A DNA stretch of 44,958 nt from positions 1 to 44,958 of the IMG/VR virus record IMGVR_UViG_3300017964_000025, one strand, 5' to 3'. This stretch comes from a virus. The translations under genes and the position numbers were made by a program. The notes below the pieces were generated by a model. It did not search any database and was not told where the DNA came from. It worked only from the letters and a program-made list of their open reading frames with translations. Of the stretch, positions 32,507 through 40,564 are shown piece by piece. Every line of letters starts with the position of its first letter. The stretch's first letter is position 1.

Positions 32507-33441
32507 AGTTCTACCTCACGAGAAAGAAATGGCTCGACAAATTCATCAAGCTTTTTAAGCAGTGAAACGAAAGCCAAGCGCTCAAACAGCGTCTTTAACT
32601 TGGCTTCGTTGTATTCGGATTTATTAATAACAAGATCAGAAGGGCGCTCTTTGTCACGCAGATCCATCAAGGTCATGTTGCGCTCATAAACCTCACGACC
32701 TTCATCTTCTGTGGCAAATTTAGCGATCTTCTTTCGGTATCGAGAAAGATCTGAGCCTTTTGGGATTTCTGTCTCTCCATCAAACTCTTTTGATTCGAAT
32801 CGACTTAAGAAATCAGGCACAGAGCCATACTTCTCGAGGAAAGCAGGTGCACACTTCTCACCAATTCCTTCAACACCTGGAATACAATCTGATCCATCAC
32901 CAATCAGGACTTTCGCCTGAAGGAAAAGATCAGCGTTGTCGTAGCCCGTTTGATCTTTGAAATTGCCAACAGAAGCACGTTTGTTGTTGTAAGGGTCAAA
33001 CCAGCTCACACGTTTCTGAACTAACTGAATCCAGTCTTCGTCTTTGGTGATCAGAACAACTTTCCCATCTCTGGCAAGCTGTGGAGCTAACCAGCCAGCA
33101 ATGTCATCAGCTTCGTTTGAAGCCGAACGCATTTGAGTAACACCCAACGCTTCGAATGTTTTCTCAATCAGCGGAGCAACCTTCTTGTATTTCTCTTTCT
33201 GAGCAATACTTACTGGGTTAGTGCTTCGTTTTGATTTGTATTCCGGCCACATATCAAAACGCCATTGCGCTCGACCATCCCAAAGAACAATAGGCTTATA
33301 CCCTTCATATCGCTCAAGCAATTCACGCAATGTCTTTACCGAATGAAAGACCGCCTGGACTTCTGTTTCGCCAACATGCAGAGGATTCGCGTATTGAGAG
33401 GTGTAGCCAATCGCATTACCGTCAATTACTAGGTAATCCAT
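32503..33441 (-). CDS. 5'-3' exonuclease / flap endonuclease
   Basis: A 312-residue FEN-family nuclease. Visible metal-binding motifs are VIDGNAI at the start, NEADDIAGWLA (about 109-119), ITKDEDWIQLV (about 130-140) and the H3TH segment GDGSDCIPGVEGIGEKCA (about 180-197). It would remove RNA primers and flaps, like T4 RNase H or T5 D15. GAGG lies six bases before the ATG. A terminator-like hairpin separates it from the SSB gene. Confidence 0.92.
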   Translation of the reverse strand: MDYLVIDGNAIGYTSQYANPLHVGETEVQAVFHSVKTLRELLERYEGYKPIVLWDGRAQWRFDMWPEYKSKRSTNPVSIAQKEKYKKVAPLIEKTFEALGVTQMRSASNEADDIAGWLAPQLARDGKVVLITKDEDWIQLVQKRVSWFDPYNNKRASVGNFKDQTGYDNADLFLQAKVLIGDGSDCIPGVEGIGEKCAPAFLEKYGSVPDFLSRFESKEFDGETEIPKGSDLSRYRKKIAKFATEDEGREVYERNMTLMDLRDKERPSDLVINKSEYNEAKLKTLFERLAFVSLLKKLDEFVEPFLSREVEL

Positions 33442-33474
33442 ATAAACCTCAAAATTTATAGATAAGAAAAGAAA

Positions 33475-33490
33475 GGGAGCGAACGCTCCC
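33475..33490 (-). terminator. Intrinsic terminator after the SSB gene
   Basis: GGGAGC, GAAC, GCTCCC (33475-33490), followed on the minus strand by TTTCTTTTC. It lies 8 nt past the SSB stop. Partial termination here would make the abundant SSB a separate short transcript. The stem equals that at 15830-15845. Confidence 0.7.
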
Positions 33491-33497
33491 TTATTTG

Positions 33498-34376
33498 TTA
33501 ACCAAGCTCTGCAAGCAGGTCATTCAGGTCGTCTTCATCAGAGGATGCTGACGTAGTAGTTGGCGATGGAGATACGTCTGATCCAGCCGCAGCCTTCACT
33601 TCGTATTCAACATCAATTGCATCATCTACCGACGCTGAAGCCAGGTCAGACGCAATAGACTCAGTTGCTTTCTCTGCTGGCGCAGGAAGCTTGCCATGAG
33701 TGGAAGAGGCCAAAGCAGTGATAGCTTTCGCTTTCTTGGCTTCACTTTCTTGTTGCGCGTAACCGTATAGATCTTCCATCTTCTCAAGCATTGCAGGAGA
33801 GGTTTCAGATTGCTTCTTGGCAAGTGACAAGGTGTAACGAGTGTCACGGCCAGAGCCAGAACGCTTAACTACAACATCGATGCCCATGTTCTCTTCGAAG
33901 TCATCACCTTCCAGTGCCATTTCTTCAAGAACATCCATCAAGTCTTTTTCAAAAAGAGACTTAGGGAATTCGTAAATTTGCGGCTCTGTTTCGCCTGCTG
34001 TGACATTGATTGCGTTAACCAATACACGACCTTTGGCGCGAGCTTCATCAAGCATTTTGAAAGTAGGATCATGCTCTGCGGCGTCCTTACCAAGACGAGA
34101 GCGAATTTCACGCTTACCGTCATTGATCATTTCGCAGATTTCACATGGCTTATCAAAAGTCTCTTCGGAGCAAACGTAAACCGCTTTTAACTGCCCTTTG
34201 TTGTCTTTGATGAAGTGATTTGCGAAAGGCTGGAAGAAAAGACCACGATCTTTTTCACCGCCAGGAAGGATTCGAAGAACTGAACGACCATCAGGAATTT
34301 TTGCTGTCTTCTTGAAGGTTGCTTTTTTACTTTCTTGGGTTTGCTTGAACTTTTTAAGTCTGTCTAATGCTGACAT
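33498..34376 (-). CDS. gp32-like single-stranded DNA-binding protein
   Basis: A 292-residue SSB of the T4 gp32 type. A basic N-terminus (LKKFKQTQESKKATFKK) is followed by a zinc site H54-C69-C78-C81 spaced much as in gp32, and by an acidic C-terminal tail ending DEDDLNDLLAELG, comparable to the DDLLNDL tail of gp32 that binds replication proteins. It coats single-stranded DNA at forks and recombination intermediates. The start at 34376 has AAGGTGA upstream; the frame extends to 34424. A palindromic element 63 nt upstream and a terminator downstream frame it. Confidence 0.88.
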   Translation of the reverse strand: MSALDRLKKFKQTQESKKATFKKTAKIPDGRSVLRILPGGEKDRGLFFQPFANHFIKDNKGQLKAVYVCSEETFDKPCEICEMINDGKREIRSRLGKDAAEHDPTFKMLDEARAKGRVLVNAINVTAGETEPQIYEFPKSLFEKDLMDVLEEMALEGDDFEENMGIDVVVKRSGSGRDTRYTLSLAKKQSETSPAMLEKMEDLYGYAQQESEAKKAKAITALASSTHGKLPAPAEKATESIASDLASASVDDAIDVEYEVKAAAGSDVSPSPTTTSASSDEDDLNDLLAELG

Positions 34377-34438
34377 TTCATTCACCTTAATTTTCTGTTT
34401 TAACTGCTCTTTCGAGATACTCAAAGCCTACCAAATGT

Positions 34439-34458
34439 AAGTAAGCTATGACTTACTT
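34439..34458 (-). promoter_or_regulatory. Palindromic promoter element, copy 11
   Basis: AAGTAAG (34439-34445), CTATGA, CTTACTT (34452-34458), perfect 7-bp arms. TACATT follows on the minus strand. It lies 63 nt before the SSB start. Confidence 0.6.
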
Positions 34459-34495
34459 TTTAAAGTTTAATTAGTTTATTTCCGAAGTCAACAGC

Positions 34496-35089
34496 TTAAG
34501 CTGAAATCTTCTCCCTACGATCGTTCACGGCTCTCGCCAAGCTTCGTGTAGAGCCGCTTTCGCTTACTGAAAGCTCACCTTCACGTTCAACATTTAAGCG
34601 CTTTGCAACCTGCGTTAGCATGTCACGGCGATGATTGAAAGACTCAAAGGCAGACTTAGCTAAAGCATGTTCGGCTTTAACATCGTGATAGCTATCCAGC
34701 GCATTCTGGTAATCTTCATTCAGAAGAATTTCACCTTCGATCATCTTCTCAGTGACCTTACGTTTTTCTTCTGTTGCTGCTGCCCTAACCTCACGATCAA
34801 GCATGGCATAAAGAACTTCCATACGCTTTTTGGCGGCATCCATTCTTCGCTGAATCTTTGAAAGCAACACACCATATTTTAAGTGCAATGAGGCTTGCTC
34901 AATCATGGCGTTGTCGAGTTCCAGCTCATTAAAGGCAACGTCTTTGTGAAGCTGATCTGGATCGATGCGACCCGATGGTTTGGCTTTGGGCTTCTCAACA
35001 ACCTCTTCCGAAGCTTTCGTGCCTATTTCAGCCATCTCTAGCTCATCCAGGTCTTCAAGTAATTCATCAATATCTAAGTCGTCTGACAT
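34496..35089 (-). CDS. Possible UvsY-like recombination mediator
   Basis: A 197-residue protein. Residues 4-17 (DLDIDELLEDLDEL) resemble the SSB acidic tail. About residues 50-170 are long amphipathic helices with Y.....KI.R..D.A...ME.LY, then KVTEKMIEGEILLN, then KSAFESFNHRRDMLTQVAK. That pattern recalls UvsY-like mediators that load RecA/UvsX onto SSB-coated DNA, and the gene sits beside SSB, exonuclease and recA. The name rests on pattern and context, not on catalytic residues. The start at 35089 has AGGAGA upstream; the frame extends to 35134. Confidence 0.5.
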   Translation of the reverse strand: MSDDLDIDELLEDLDELEMAEIGTKASEEVVEKPKAKPSGRIDPDQLHKDVAFNELELDNAMIEQASLHLKYGVLLSKIQRRMDAAKKRMEVLYAMLDREVRAAATEEKRKVTEKMIEGEILLNEDYQNALDSYHDVKAEHALAKSAFESFNHRRDMLTQVAKRLNVEREGELSVSESGSTRSLARAVNDRREKISA

Positions 35090-35112
35090 GGTTTTCTCCT
35101 GTTTAGTTAAAT

Positions 35113-35310
35113 TAAAACCCTTCCCAACCATCATTTGGGAAATTTGTATTTGGCAATTTCTTCTCTCCTTTTTTCGATGTCTTCTCTTGTGGTATAGAGA
35201 CCTCTTCGAAGACTTAAATTACCCCGTGAATATCTGGCAACAAGGTTTCGGGTTAGCTCTCGCTCCCTATCCTCTCGTTTATTTGAGAATAACTTTTTAA
35301 TGGAGCGCAT
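35113..35310 (-). CDS. Small conserved-looking phage protein
   Basis: A 65-residue basic protein between the genes at 34496 and 35297. The core RYSRGNLSLRRGLYTTREDIEK resembles a short phage protein motif (RYaRGNiSLqrGrYiTkEDIek). The ATG at 35310 overlaps the upstream stop by 14 nt; the ribosome binding site is weak. It ends with TAA at 35113, 24 nt before the UvsY-like start. Function unknown. Confidence 0.65.
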
Positions 35311-35509
35311 TGTCTTTTTGGCCCATATCTATTAAAACTTGAATTAGTTGACCTTCATCAGCCAATACTTCTTCATCTTTTCCGTTAGGCGATTCGTCAA
35401 TTTTGTCCTTCAAGAAATCAGCTTGAGGAGAGTTTTTGCCAAAAGCCAACTCCGTTAGCATTAACCAATTACCAAGCGTTGAGTCTTGACCTGTTGATAG
35501 TTTCTTCAT
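35297..35509 (-). CDS. Hypothetical protein
   Basis: A 70-residue acidic protein without recognised motifs. It overlaps the upstream gene as ATGA and the next by 14 nt, so it belongs to a coupled chain. Confidence 0.65.
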   Translation of the reverse strand: MKKLSTGQDSTLGNWLMLTELAFGKNSPQADFLKDKIDESPNGKDEEVLADEGQLIQVLIDMGQKDNALH

Positions 35510-35826
35510 GATTGGCCCTCTTTATAAATATGAAGCATTGCAAGGTATTTATTGTTTTTCATTCTCCAAATATCGAAGTGGAATGTGTATTTCTCAGAGG
35601 GAAATTCCTTTACTGAGTATGCGCTTCTAATTAGCTCCTTGTTCTTTATCTGTAATTCAACAATGGTGTTTTTATATTCCTTCTTACGCCAGAACCAACC
35701 TGCCCAAGAGTTAGCAAGTTTCCACTTCAAAGAATAAATCTCATAAAGGTTTTTGCACATAGCATCAAACCAATCGGGATTATCGACATCTTTAAAGTCT
35801 ATGTAGACTTTCACCAGAGTTTTCAT
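35506..35826 (-). CDS. Hypothetical protein
   Basis: A 106-residue protein rich in Trp, Tyr and Lys, with a beta-strand start (KTLVKVYIDFKDVD). No membrane segment is clear and no family is recognised. It shares the transcript with the genes on both sides. Confidence 0.7.
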   Translation of the reverse strand: MKTLVKVYIDFKDVDNPDWFDAMCKNLYEIYSLKWKLANSWAGWFWRKKEYKNTIVELQIKNKELIRSAYSVKEFPSEKYTFHFDIWRMKNNKYLAMLHIYKEGQS

Positions 35827-35828
35827 GG

Positions 35829-36137
35829 TTATGACTCCATAGCCGCTTTGAAGTGAATTAACACCTCTTTAAAAACCGCATTGTGAGCAAGAACCCACTC
35901 GTATAGGTCATCATCTTCTTTCTTATCAACGGTAAGTCTTGCGAACATTCCGGCTGACTCTTCATAGCGCATTTGCAACCACTGTTCGAAGGTTTCCAAG
36001 CTGTTAACACCTGCATGTTTTAACAATGCCGATGTGCACTTGTTGATTTCAATCATTTTGGAATACGGAATCATGCCCGCAGCTTCCATCTTTTGATCGA
36101 GATCTTTAATCTCTTCCTTGGTCATCGATTTTTTCAT
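35829..36137 (-). CDS. Hypothetical helical protein
   Basis: A 102-residue mostly helical acidic protein. The ATG at 36137 has AGGAG nearby and overlaps the previous gene by 32 nt. No motif recognised. Confidence 0.7.
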   Translation of the reverse strand: MKKSMTKEEIKDLDQKMEAAGMIPYSKMIEINKCTSALLKHAGVNSLETFEQWLQMRYEESAGMFARLTVDKKEDDDLYEWVLAHNAVFKEVLIHFKAAMES

Positions 36138-36684
36138 GATCCACTCCTACTGCCGCTGATTCCTGTAACTTCAAAAGTGCTTCAAGATATTTCTCAGAAC
36201 CGCCATAACGGAGGTTTCTTAGAGCATCGAAGAACTCAAGAATTTCTGCATGTGTGGTAAAAATCTTTGTTGGAAGGTGATAGGTGTATTCCTGATCGTA
36301 GTTAAACTTGATCTCTTCGCCTTTAACAAAGAAGTTCGCCAAAGCCTTCGTAATGGTTCTTGATTTATCAGCACTACAAGGCCACCCTTCGTGCTTTTTA
36401 ATCTGAGCTTTAAAATGTCGCTCATAGAAGTTGCAATGAAGAAATAAATCCTCTGCCTTTTCATTTTTCGCTTTAGAACTTATTAAGCCCTTAAAGACAT
36501 CAATTAATGGGCTTAATCCAAAATTAAACATTTCAGGGTCGCAGTTTTCGACGCACTTACCGGAATTTTGTAGTATTTCAGATTCAGCCAATTCCTCGTA
36601 AGCCGAAGTTTGTCTTTCTTTAGCGGCCACAAGTAATCCGTTTAACACATCAGACACAGCATCTTTATTTTGATCAGTCATCAT
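36106..36684 (-). CDS. Hypothetical protein
   Basis: A 192-residue helical protein with scattered Cys (KCVENCD, HCNF, WPCS) that do not make an obvious metal site. GGGG lies before the ATG. It follows the polymerase C-terminal gene after 6 nt, so it is co-transcribed with it. No family recognised. Confidence 0.7.
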   Translation of the reverse strand: MMTDQNKDAVSDVLNGLLVAAKERQTSAYEELAESEILQNSGKCVENCDPEMFNFGLSPLIDVFKGLISSKAKNEKAEDLFLHCNFYERHFKAQIKKHEGWPCSADKSRTITKALANFFVKGEEIKFNYDQEYTYHLPTKIFTTHAEILEFFDALRNLRYGGSEKYLEALLKLQESAAVGVDHEKIDDQGRD

Positions 36685-36690
36685 TCACCC

Positions 36691-37893
36691 CTATTTACCT
36701 TTTAATCCACGAACCATATCCATCACGGTCGCAAACACATCGTCTAGACGACTTTGTTCGTCAGGTCGAAATGCGATCATGGAAGGGTTCATTCCAAAAA
36801 CTATTGAACGGTCTTTCTTCTCGTCATAAATGACTTGGCCACATAGCTGATCCCAAGAGCCTTTGGCGTCAGGCCACACATGACGAATTGCAGCTCCACC
36901 CAAACAGACAATCACTGCTGGATTTAAAAGCTCAATCTCTTTGTCTAACGTGGGCGCTTGATCATTGATTTGATCGTTGGTCAGGGTCTTCTGCTCTTTA
37001 GGGCGCTTATACTTGATTAGCCCTGTCCAGTAGCCATCGTTCTTGTCTAAGCCACTACAAGCCATTGCTTGCTCAACTGGATCAGCAGTAATGCCCTCCA
37101 TAAAGCGGCCGGCCTCTTCTTCCGACCAAGTGGCAGAGTCCGTAACAACCATGAACTTCGCGTTTGCCCCAATCGCAGGTTTAACAAAGAACTCGGTATC
37201 AAACTCATCGATCTTTGAATCCCTGGCATTCAACAATTCAGTCAAAAGCTCATCTTTGGTGTCAGCGTCCAATGTCAAAGCTCGCTCTGCCTTCACAACC
37301 TCATCAATCAACGCTCCCAGAGCTTCGATCTGAGCTTTTAATCGAGATTCATCCAAAGGCTCTGGCACTCCCTTCTGAATGGAGTAGAACGCGCCTATGG
37401 AATCCAGACGTTCAATGACTCGCTTGTTCACACAACGGCGATTCACGTTATCAATCAACTCTTCAACGCTTTTGAATCGTCCGCCACATAAGCTCTTAGC
37501 GTCTTTGATGCTCTGTAGCCCTTTCTCAGAGAGCCCCTGAATCTTTTCTAAAGGCGTAAGTAGAACCAATTCACCGTCATGTTCTTTGATCTTGAATTTG
37601 GTAAAGTCCGAGTCATTAATGTCCGGTGGAAATACTTTGACTCCGTTTAGCTTCGCGTCTTTCACAAGCGGAAGGATCTTCTCATCGGTATCCGCAACAG
37701 AGAGCGCGGCAGCGTAGAACTGAACTGGATAATTAGCTTTCACATACGCAGCTAAATAACTAATTACCGTGTAGCTATAAGCGTGAGAAGAGTTGAATGA
37801 GTAGGCAGCAAAACCTTCAATATCATTCCAGAAAGATTCTGCTGCTTCGCTGGCCATTCCGTCTTCAAGGCGTTTTAAATTTTTAATCTTCAT
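36691..37893 (-). CDS. DNA polymerase III alpha, C-terminal piece fused to UDG-like domain
   Basis: A 400-residue protein. Residues 13-120 match the finger region of bacterial DnaE (FAAYSFNSSHAYSYTVISYLAAYVKANYP, then VFPPDIN), and about 115-170 form the following helix-hairpin-helix part. The beta-binding and OB regions of full-length DnaE are missing. Instead residues 246-400 look like a family-4/5 uracil-DNA glycosylase fold: YWTGLIKYKRP, ELLNPAVIVCLGGAA, FGMNPSMIAFRP. The expected GExPGxxE and HPS motifs are changed (VTDSATWSEEE; NPS), so glycosylase activity is doubtful and a DNA- or uracil-sensing role is possible. The start codon lies in a palindromic element and lacks a ribosome binding site. 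Confidence 0.85.
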   Translation of the reverse strand: MKIKNLKRLEDGMASEAAESFWNDIEGFAAYSFNSSHAYSYTVISYLAAYVKANYPVQFYAAALSVADTDEKILPLVKDAKLNGVKVFPPDINDSDFTKFKIKEHDGELVLLTPLEKIQGLSEKGLQSIKDAKSLCGGRFKSVEELIDNVNRRCVNKRVIERLDSIGAFYSIQKGVPEPLDESRLKAQIEALGALIDEVVKAERALTLDADTKDELLTELLNARDSKIDEFDTEFFVKPAIGANAKFMVVTDSATWSEEEAGRFMEGITADPVEQAMACSGLDKNDGYWTGLIKYKRPKEQKTLTNDQINDQAPTLDKEIELLNPAVIVCLGGAAIRHVWPDAKGSWDQLCGQVIYDEKKDRSIVFGMNPSMIAFRPDEQSRLDDVFATVMDMVRGLKGK

Positions 37894-37906
37894 AAGTCAT
37901 TACTTA
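37893..37906 (-). promoter_or_regulatory. Palindromic promoter element, copy 12
   Basis: TAAGT (37893-37897), CATT, ACTTA (37902-37906), followed by further TACTT units. It overlaps the first base of the polymerase C-terminal gene, so that half may have its own promoter separate from the N-terminal half. Confidence 0.45.
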
Positions 37907-37949
37907 CTTACTTTTAAATTTAAATTAATATCGCTCAATCACAGCGGTT

Positions 37950-38255
37950 TTACAACTGCTGGTGATCATCCCTTTCAAGATATTTAGTCAAAGCTTCCAC
38001 CAATTCAGGGCTAGGCTGCTTGTTTTCTACAACGGTTCTAGCCATCTCTTGCAGTGTAAATTGCAAGGCTGAAGAGTAACTACAGCGACCCTCAGAATTA
38101 TTTGCCTGGAAGTTAAGGAAATCTTGCATCAGATCTCTAAGAGGCTCATCCAACTTATAAGGTCTTGGCTTGATGCCCTTCTCAGCTTGCAGCTTTAAAG
38201 ATTCCTGCTTCTTCTGAGAAAAGTATTCAGAACCGCGCTCTTGTGTATTGGACAT
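37950..38255 (-). CDS. Hypothetical protein between the two polymerase pieces
   Basis: A 101-residue charged, mostly helical protein. It starts as TAATG with the stop of the polymerase N-terminal piece and ends 57 nt before the C-terminal piece. No HNH, GIY-YIG, LAGLIDADG or Vsr motif is visible, so it is not an obvious homing endonuclease, although its position is where one might have inserted. Function unknown. Confidence 0.7.
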   Translation of the reverse strand: MSNTQERGSEYFSQKKQESLKLQAEKGIKPRPYKLDEPLRDLMQDFLNFQANNSEGRCSYSSALQFTLQEMARTVVENKQPSPELVEALTKYLERDDHQQL

Positions 38256-40564
38256 TATAAACCCCCCTCAATTGTGTATCCGTTTTCGTAAGCCTGAAGG
38301 ATTGTAACCTGATCCTCCACTTCTTCAACTGACACTTTGGTTAGAGCATGAACTTCTTTAACTTGACCATCCTCAAGTTCAATTTGCACATAGCCTGTTG
38401 TTGCGCCATCCATGAATTGCTTCTTCATGGAGGCCATCAAGTCAGCATCCTTCTTGCCTACCGCTTTACGAAGAACGTCGGCTTCTGCCATCGTAAAGCC
38501 ACACATGTCACGGGCAATCTGCATCAACTGTTCTTGATAGATAAGAACACCATCCGTAGATTTAAGGGCGTCATTCGTCCTTGGGTGCGGATACGTTGGC
38601 ATCTCGATTCCCTGGCGAATTTCGATGTATTTATCTGCCAATCCAGCATCTAATGGGCCAGGTCTATTCAGTGCTGTCACCGCAACCGCATCATCAAATG
38701 AGATAGCAGAACCACAACTAAGATCTCGCAATAGCTTTCGTGCTCCACCCTTCTCAAACTGGAAGATTCCAACAGTGTCACCTCTCCCCATTAGCTTCAA
38801 CGTTTCTTTGTTGTCTAATGGAATGGCTTCATAGTCGATCACCTCAGAAGTAGTTTCTTCAATAAGATCTTGAGCAATGTCCAAGGTATCAAGCGTTGCT
38901 AGACCAAGAATATCGAGCTTAATTAAGCCCCACTCTTCTACCGATCGCTTGTCCCAGTTAACCGTTGTGTCTTTTCGAGTTTCAACAACCGCTCTGTTTA
39001 CGATGGGTTCGCCCGCAACAACGATACCTGCTGCGTGTTGTCCTAACGCTCGATTCTGACCTTGAAGCGCTACTGCCTGTTCAAACACATCTTCGTTATC
39101 TTTAGCGAATCGAGAAAGCTCCGGCACTTCTTTTACGGCCTCCTCAAGTCGTGTGTCAGCCGGAATCAACTTCGCACAGCTCAGTTCATGAGGTAACAAT
39201 CCAAATACTCGCCCTACGTCTCTCAATGCTCCTGACGCTGCAATGGTTGAATAGTTTGATATGCCCGCTACATTCTCACGGCCAAAATGCTCAACTAAGT
39301 GATCGATCACCATCTGTCGCTTGGAGGACTGAAAATCCAAATCAATATCGGGGTAATCAAGTCGATCTGGATTTAAGAATCGCTCGAAAATTAGATTGAA
39401 CCGTAGAGGATCGACATCAGTAATACCCAACACATAAGAAAGTAATGATCCAGCCGCAGATCCTCGACCGGGACCGACTTTTACATCGTTCTCTTTGCAC
39501 CAATTGACAACGTAACTAACCAATAAAAAATAAGAGCTAAAACCCATCTGTCGAATGACCTGAAGCTCATAAGCCAAGCGATCTTTATAGGGAGTAAGAT
39601 CTTTTGGCTTGAATCCATAGACCTCAGAACCCAATCGTTTTTTAAACCCTTCAACAGCCAGTTTTGCTAACGTTGCGAATTCGTTTTCACTGAATGTTGG
39701 CAAGCACATTTCCTGCTTTTCCCAGTGATAGTCACAATCTGAGAATGCGCCCAGTGAAGTGTCATACACGAATATCGAAGCCCCATCGCTAATCGTGCAC
39801 TTGCTGGCGATAGCCTCAAGTTCTTCAGGCGATACCGGATGAAGATCTCGGAAATGCGACACCTGAAAGAAGCGACTCATCACGTTGCCCTTAGTGATAA
39901 CACCACGCATGATGTCTTTAGGAAGATCCTGCCCTTCCAAGTAATGAATAGGACGAGTAACGATTCCGGTAATTCCTTTCTCAAACATCGCTGAGACTGC
40001 TTTAGAGTTCATTGTATGATTGAGTAATCCTTCAACGGCATGAAGCTCTACGAGGATGTCAGACGTATTGCCGGACTCAATTAACTTATCCAGAAGCTCA
40101 TCATGTTTGTTCGCATAAAACAAACCGTCAAATCCACCGGTCATCAACTTCAGGTTACCCTTTGAGAAGACTTCACAAACCTGGTCGTAAGATGCGCGTC
40201 CAGTGAAGTGAAACTGATGTTCTTGGTGTGCTTGCGTTAAAAGCCAAAACAAGTCCTTCATGCCTTCATTATTCTTGGCTATCAGTCGAATCCAGGCATG
40301 ATCATTATCAATTGCCTTCTCATCCGAATTTCTGGATGGCTCTTTGTATTCGGCATCTGATACGCAATGTATGGTTACGCCAATATGAAGCTTGAAATCC
40401 TTGTCTTTTGGAAGAGCTTTCGTGGCGTTAACTAATCCATTTACCGAGTTAGTGTCTGCCAAAATCGCTTCTTTGTATCCAAGTTCAATCAAGCTATTGA
40501 TTGCTTCTTTTGGGGAAATAATGCTTTCGCCCATTGAGAAGTTTGATTTAATTACAGGGATCAT
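38255..40564 (-). CDS. DNA polymerase III alpha (DnaE), N-terminal piece with catalytic palm
   Basis: A 769-residue C-family polymerase fragment. The N-terminal PHP-like region (1-250) lacks the metal-binding HxH and DH residues. GPGRGSAAGSLLSYVLG (about 365-381) and PDIDLDF with D406 and D408, plus D551 in LIKLDILGL, give the complete catalytic triad. Similarity to DnaE stops after MKKQFMDGA (721), exactly before the GFNKSH-type finger found in the separate gene at 36691. The last 48 residues (YVQIELEDGQ, ILQAYENGY) are an extra tail. The two products presumably assemble into the replicative polymerase. The start overlaps the upstream stop as ATGA. Confidence 0.92.
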   Translation of the reverse strand: MIPVIKSNFSMGESIISPKEAINSLIELGYKEAILADTNSVNGLVNATKALPKDKDFKLHIGVTIHCVSDAEYKEPSRNSDEKAIDNDHAWIRLIAKNNEGMKDLFWLLTQAHQEHQFHFTGRASYDQVCEVFSKGNLKLMTGGFDGLFYANKHDELLDKLIESGNTSDILVELHAVEGLLNHTMNSKAVSAMFEKGITGIVTRPIHYLEGQDLPKDIMRGVITKGNVMSRFFQVSHFRDLHPVSPEELEAIASKCTISDGASIFVYDTSLGAFSDCDYHWEKQEMCLPTFSENEFATLAKLAVEGFKKRLGSEVYGFKPKDLTPYKDRLAYELQVIRQMGFSSYFLLVSYVVNWCKENDVKVGPGRGSAAGSLLSYVLGITDVDPLRFNLIFERFLNPDRLDYPDIDLDFQSSKRQMVIDHLVEHFGRENVAGISNYSTIAASGALRDVGRVFGLLPHELSCAKLIPADTRLEEAVKEVPELSRFAKDNEDVFEQAVALQGQNRALGQHAAGIVVAGEPIVNRAVVETRKDTTVNWDKRSVEEWGLIKLDILGLATLDTLDIAQDLIEETTSEVIDYEAIPLDNKETLKLMGRGDTVGIFQFEKGGARKLLRDLSCGSAISFDDAVAVTALNRPGPLDAGLADKYIEIRQGIEMPTYPHPRTNDALKSTDGVLIYQEQLMQIARDMCGFTMAEADVLRKAVGKKDADLMASMKKQFMDGATTGYVQIELEDGQVKEVHALTKVSVEEVEDQVTILQAYENGYTIEGGL

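Noticed and set aside
37950-38255. A homing endonuclease between the polymerase pieces
   Set aside because: No HNH, GIY-YIG, LAGLIDADG, Vsr or PD-(D/E)xK motif is visible in the 101 residues.
38255-38400. A functional split intein in the polymerase
   Set aside because: The tail has no N-terminal Cys/Ser/Ala splice residue or TxxH block, and the C-terminal piece lacks an HN-Cys/Ser junction.
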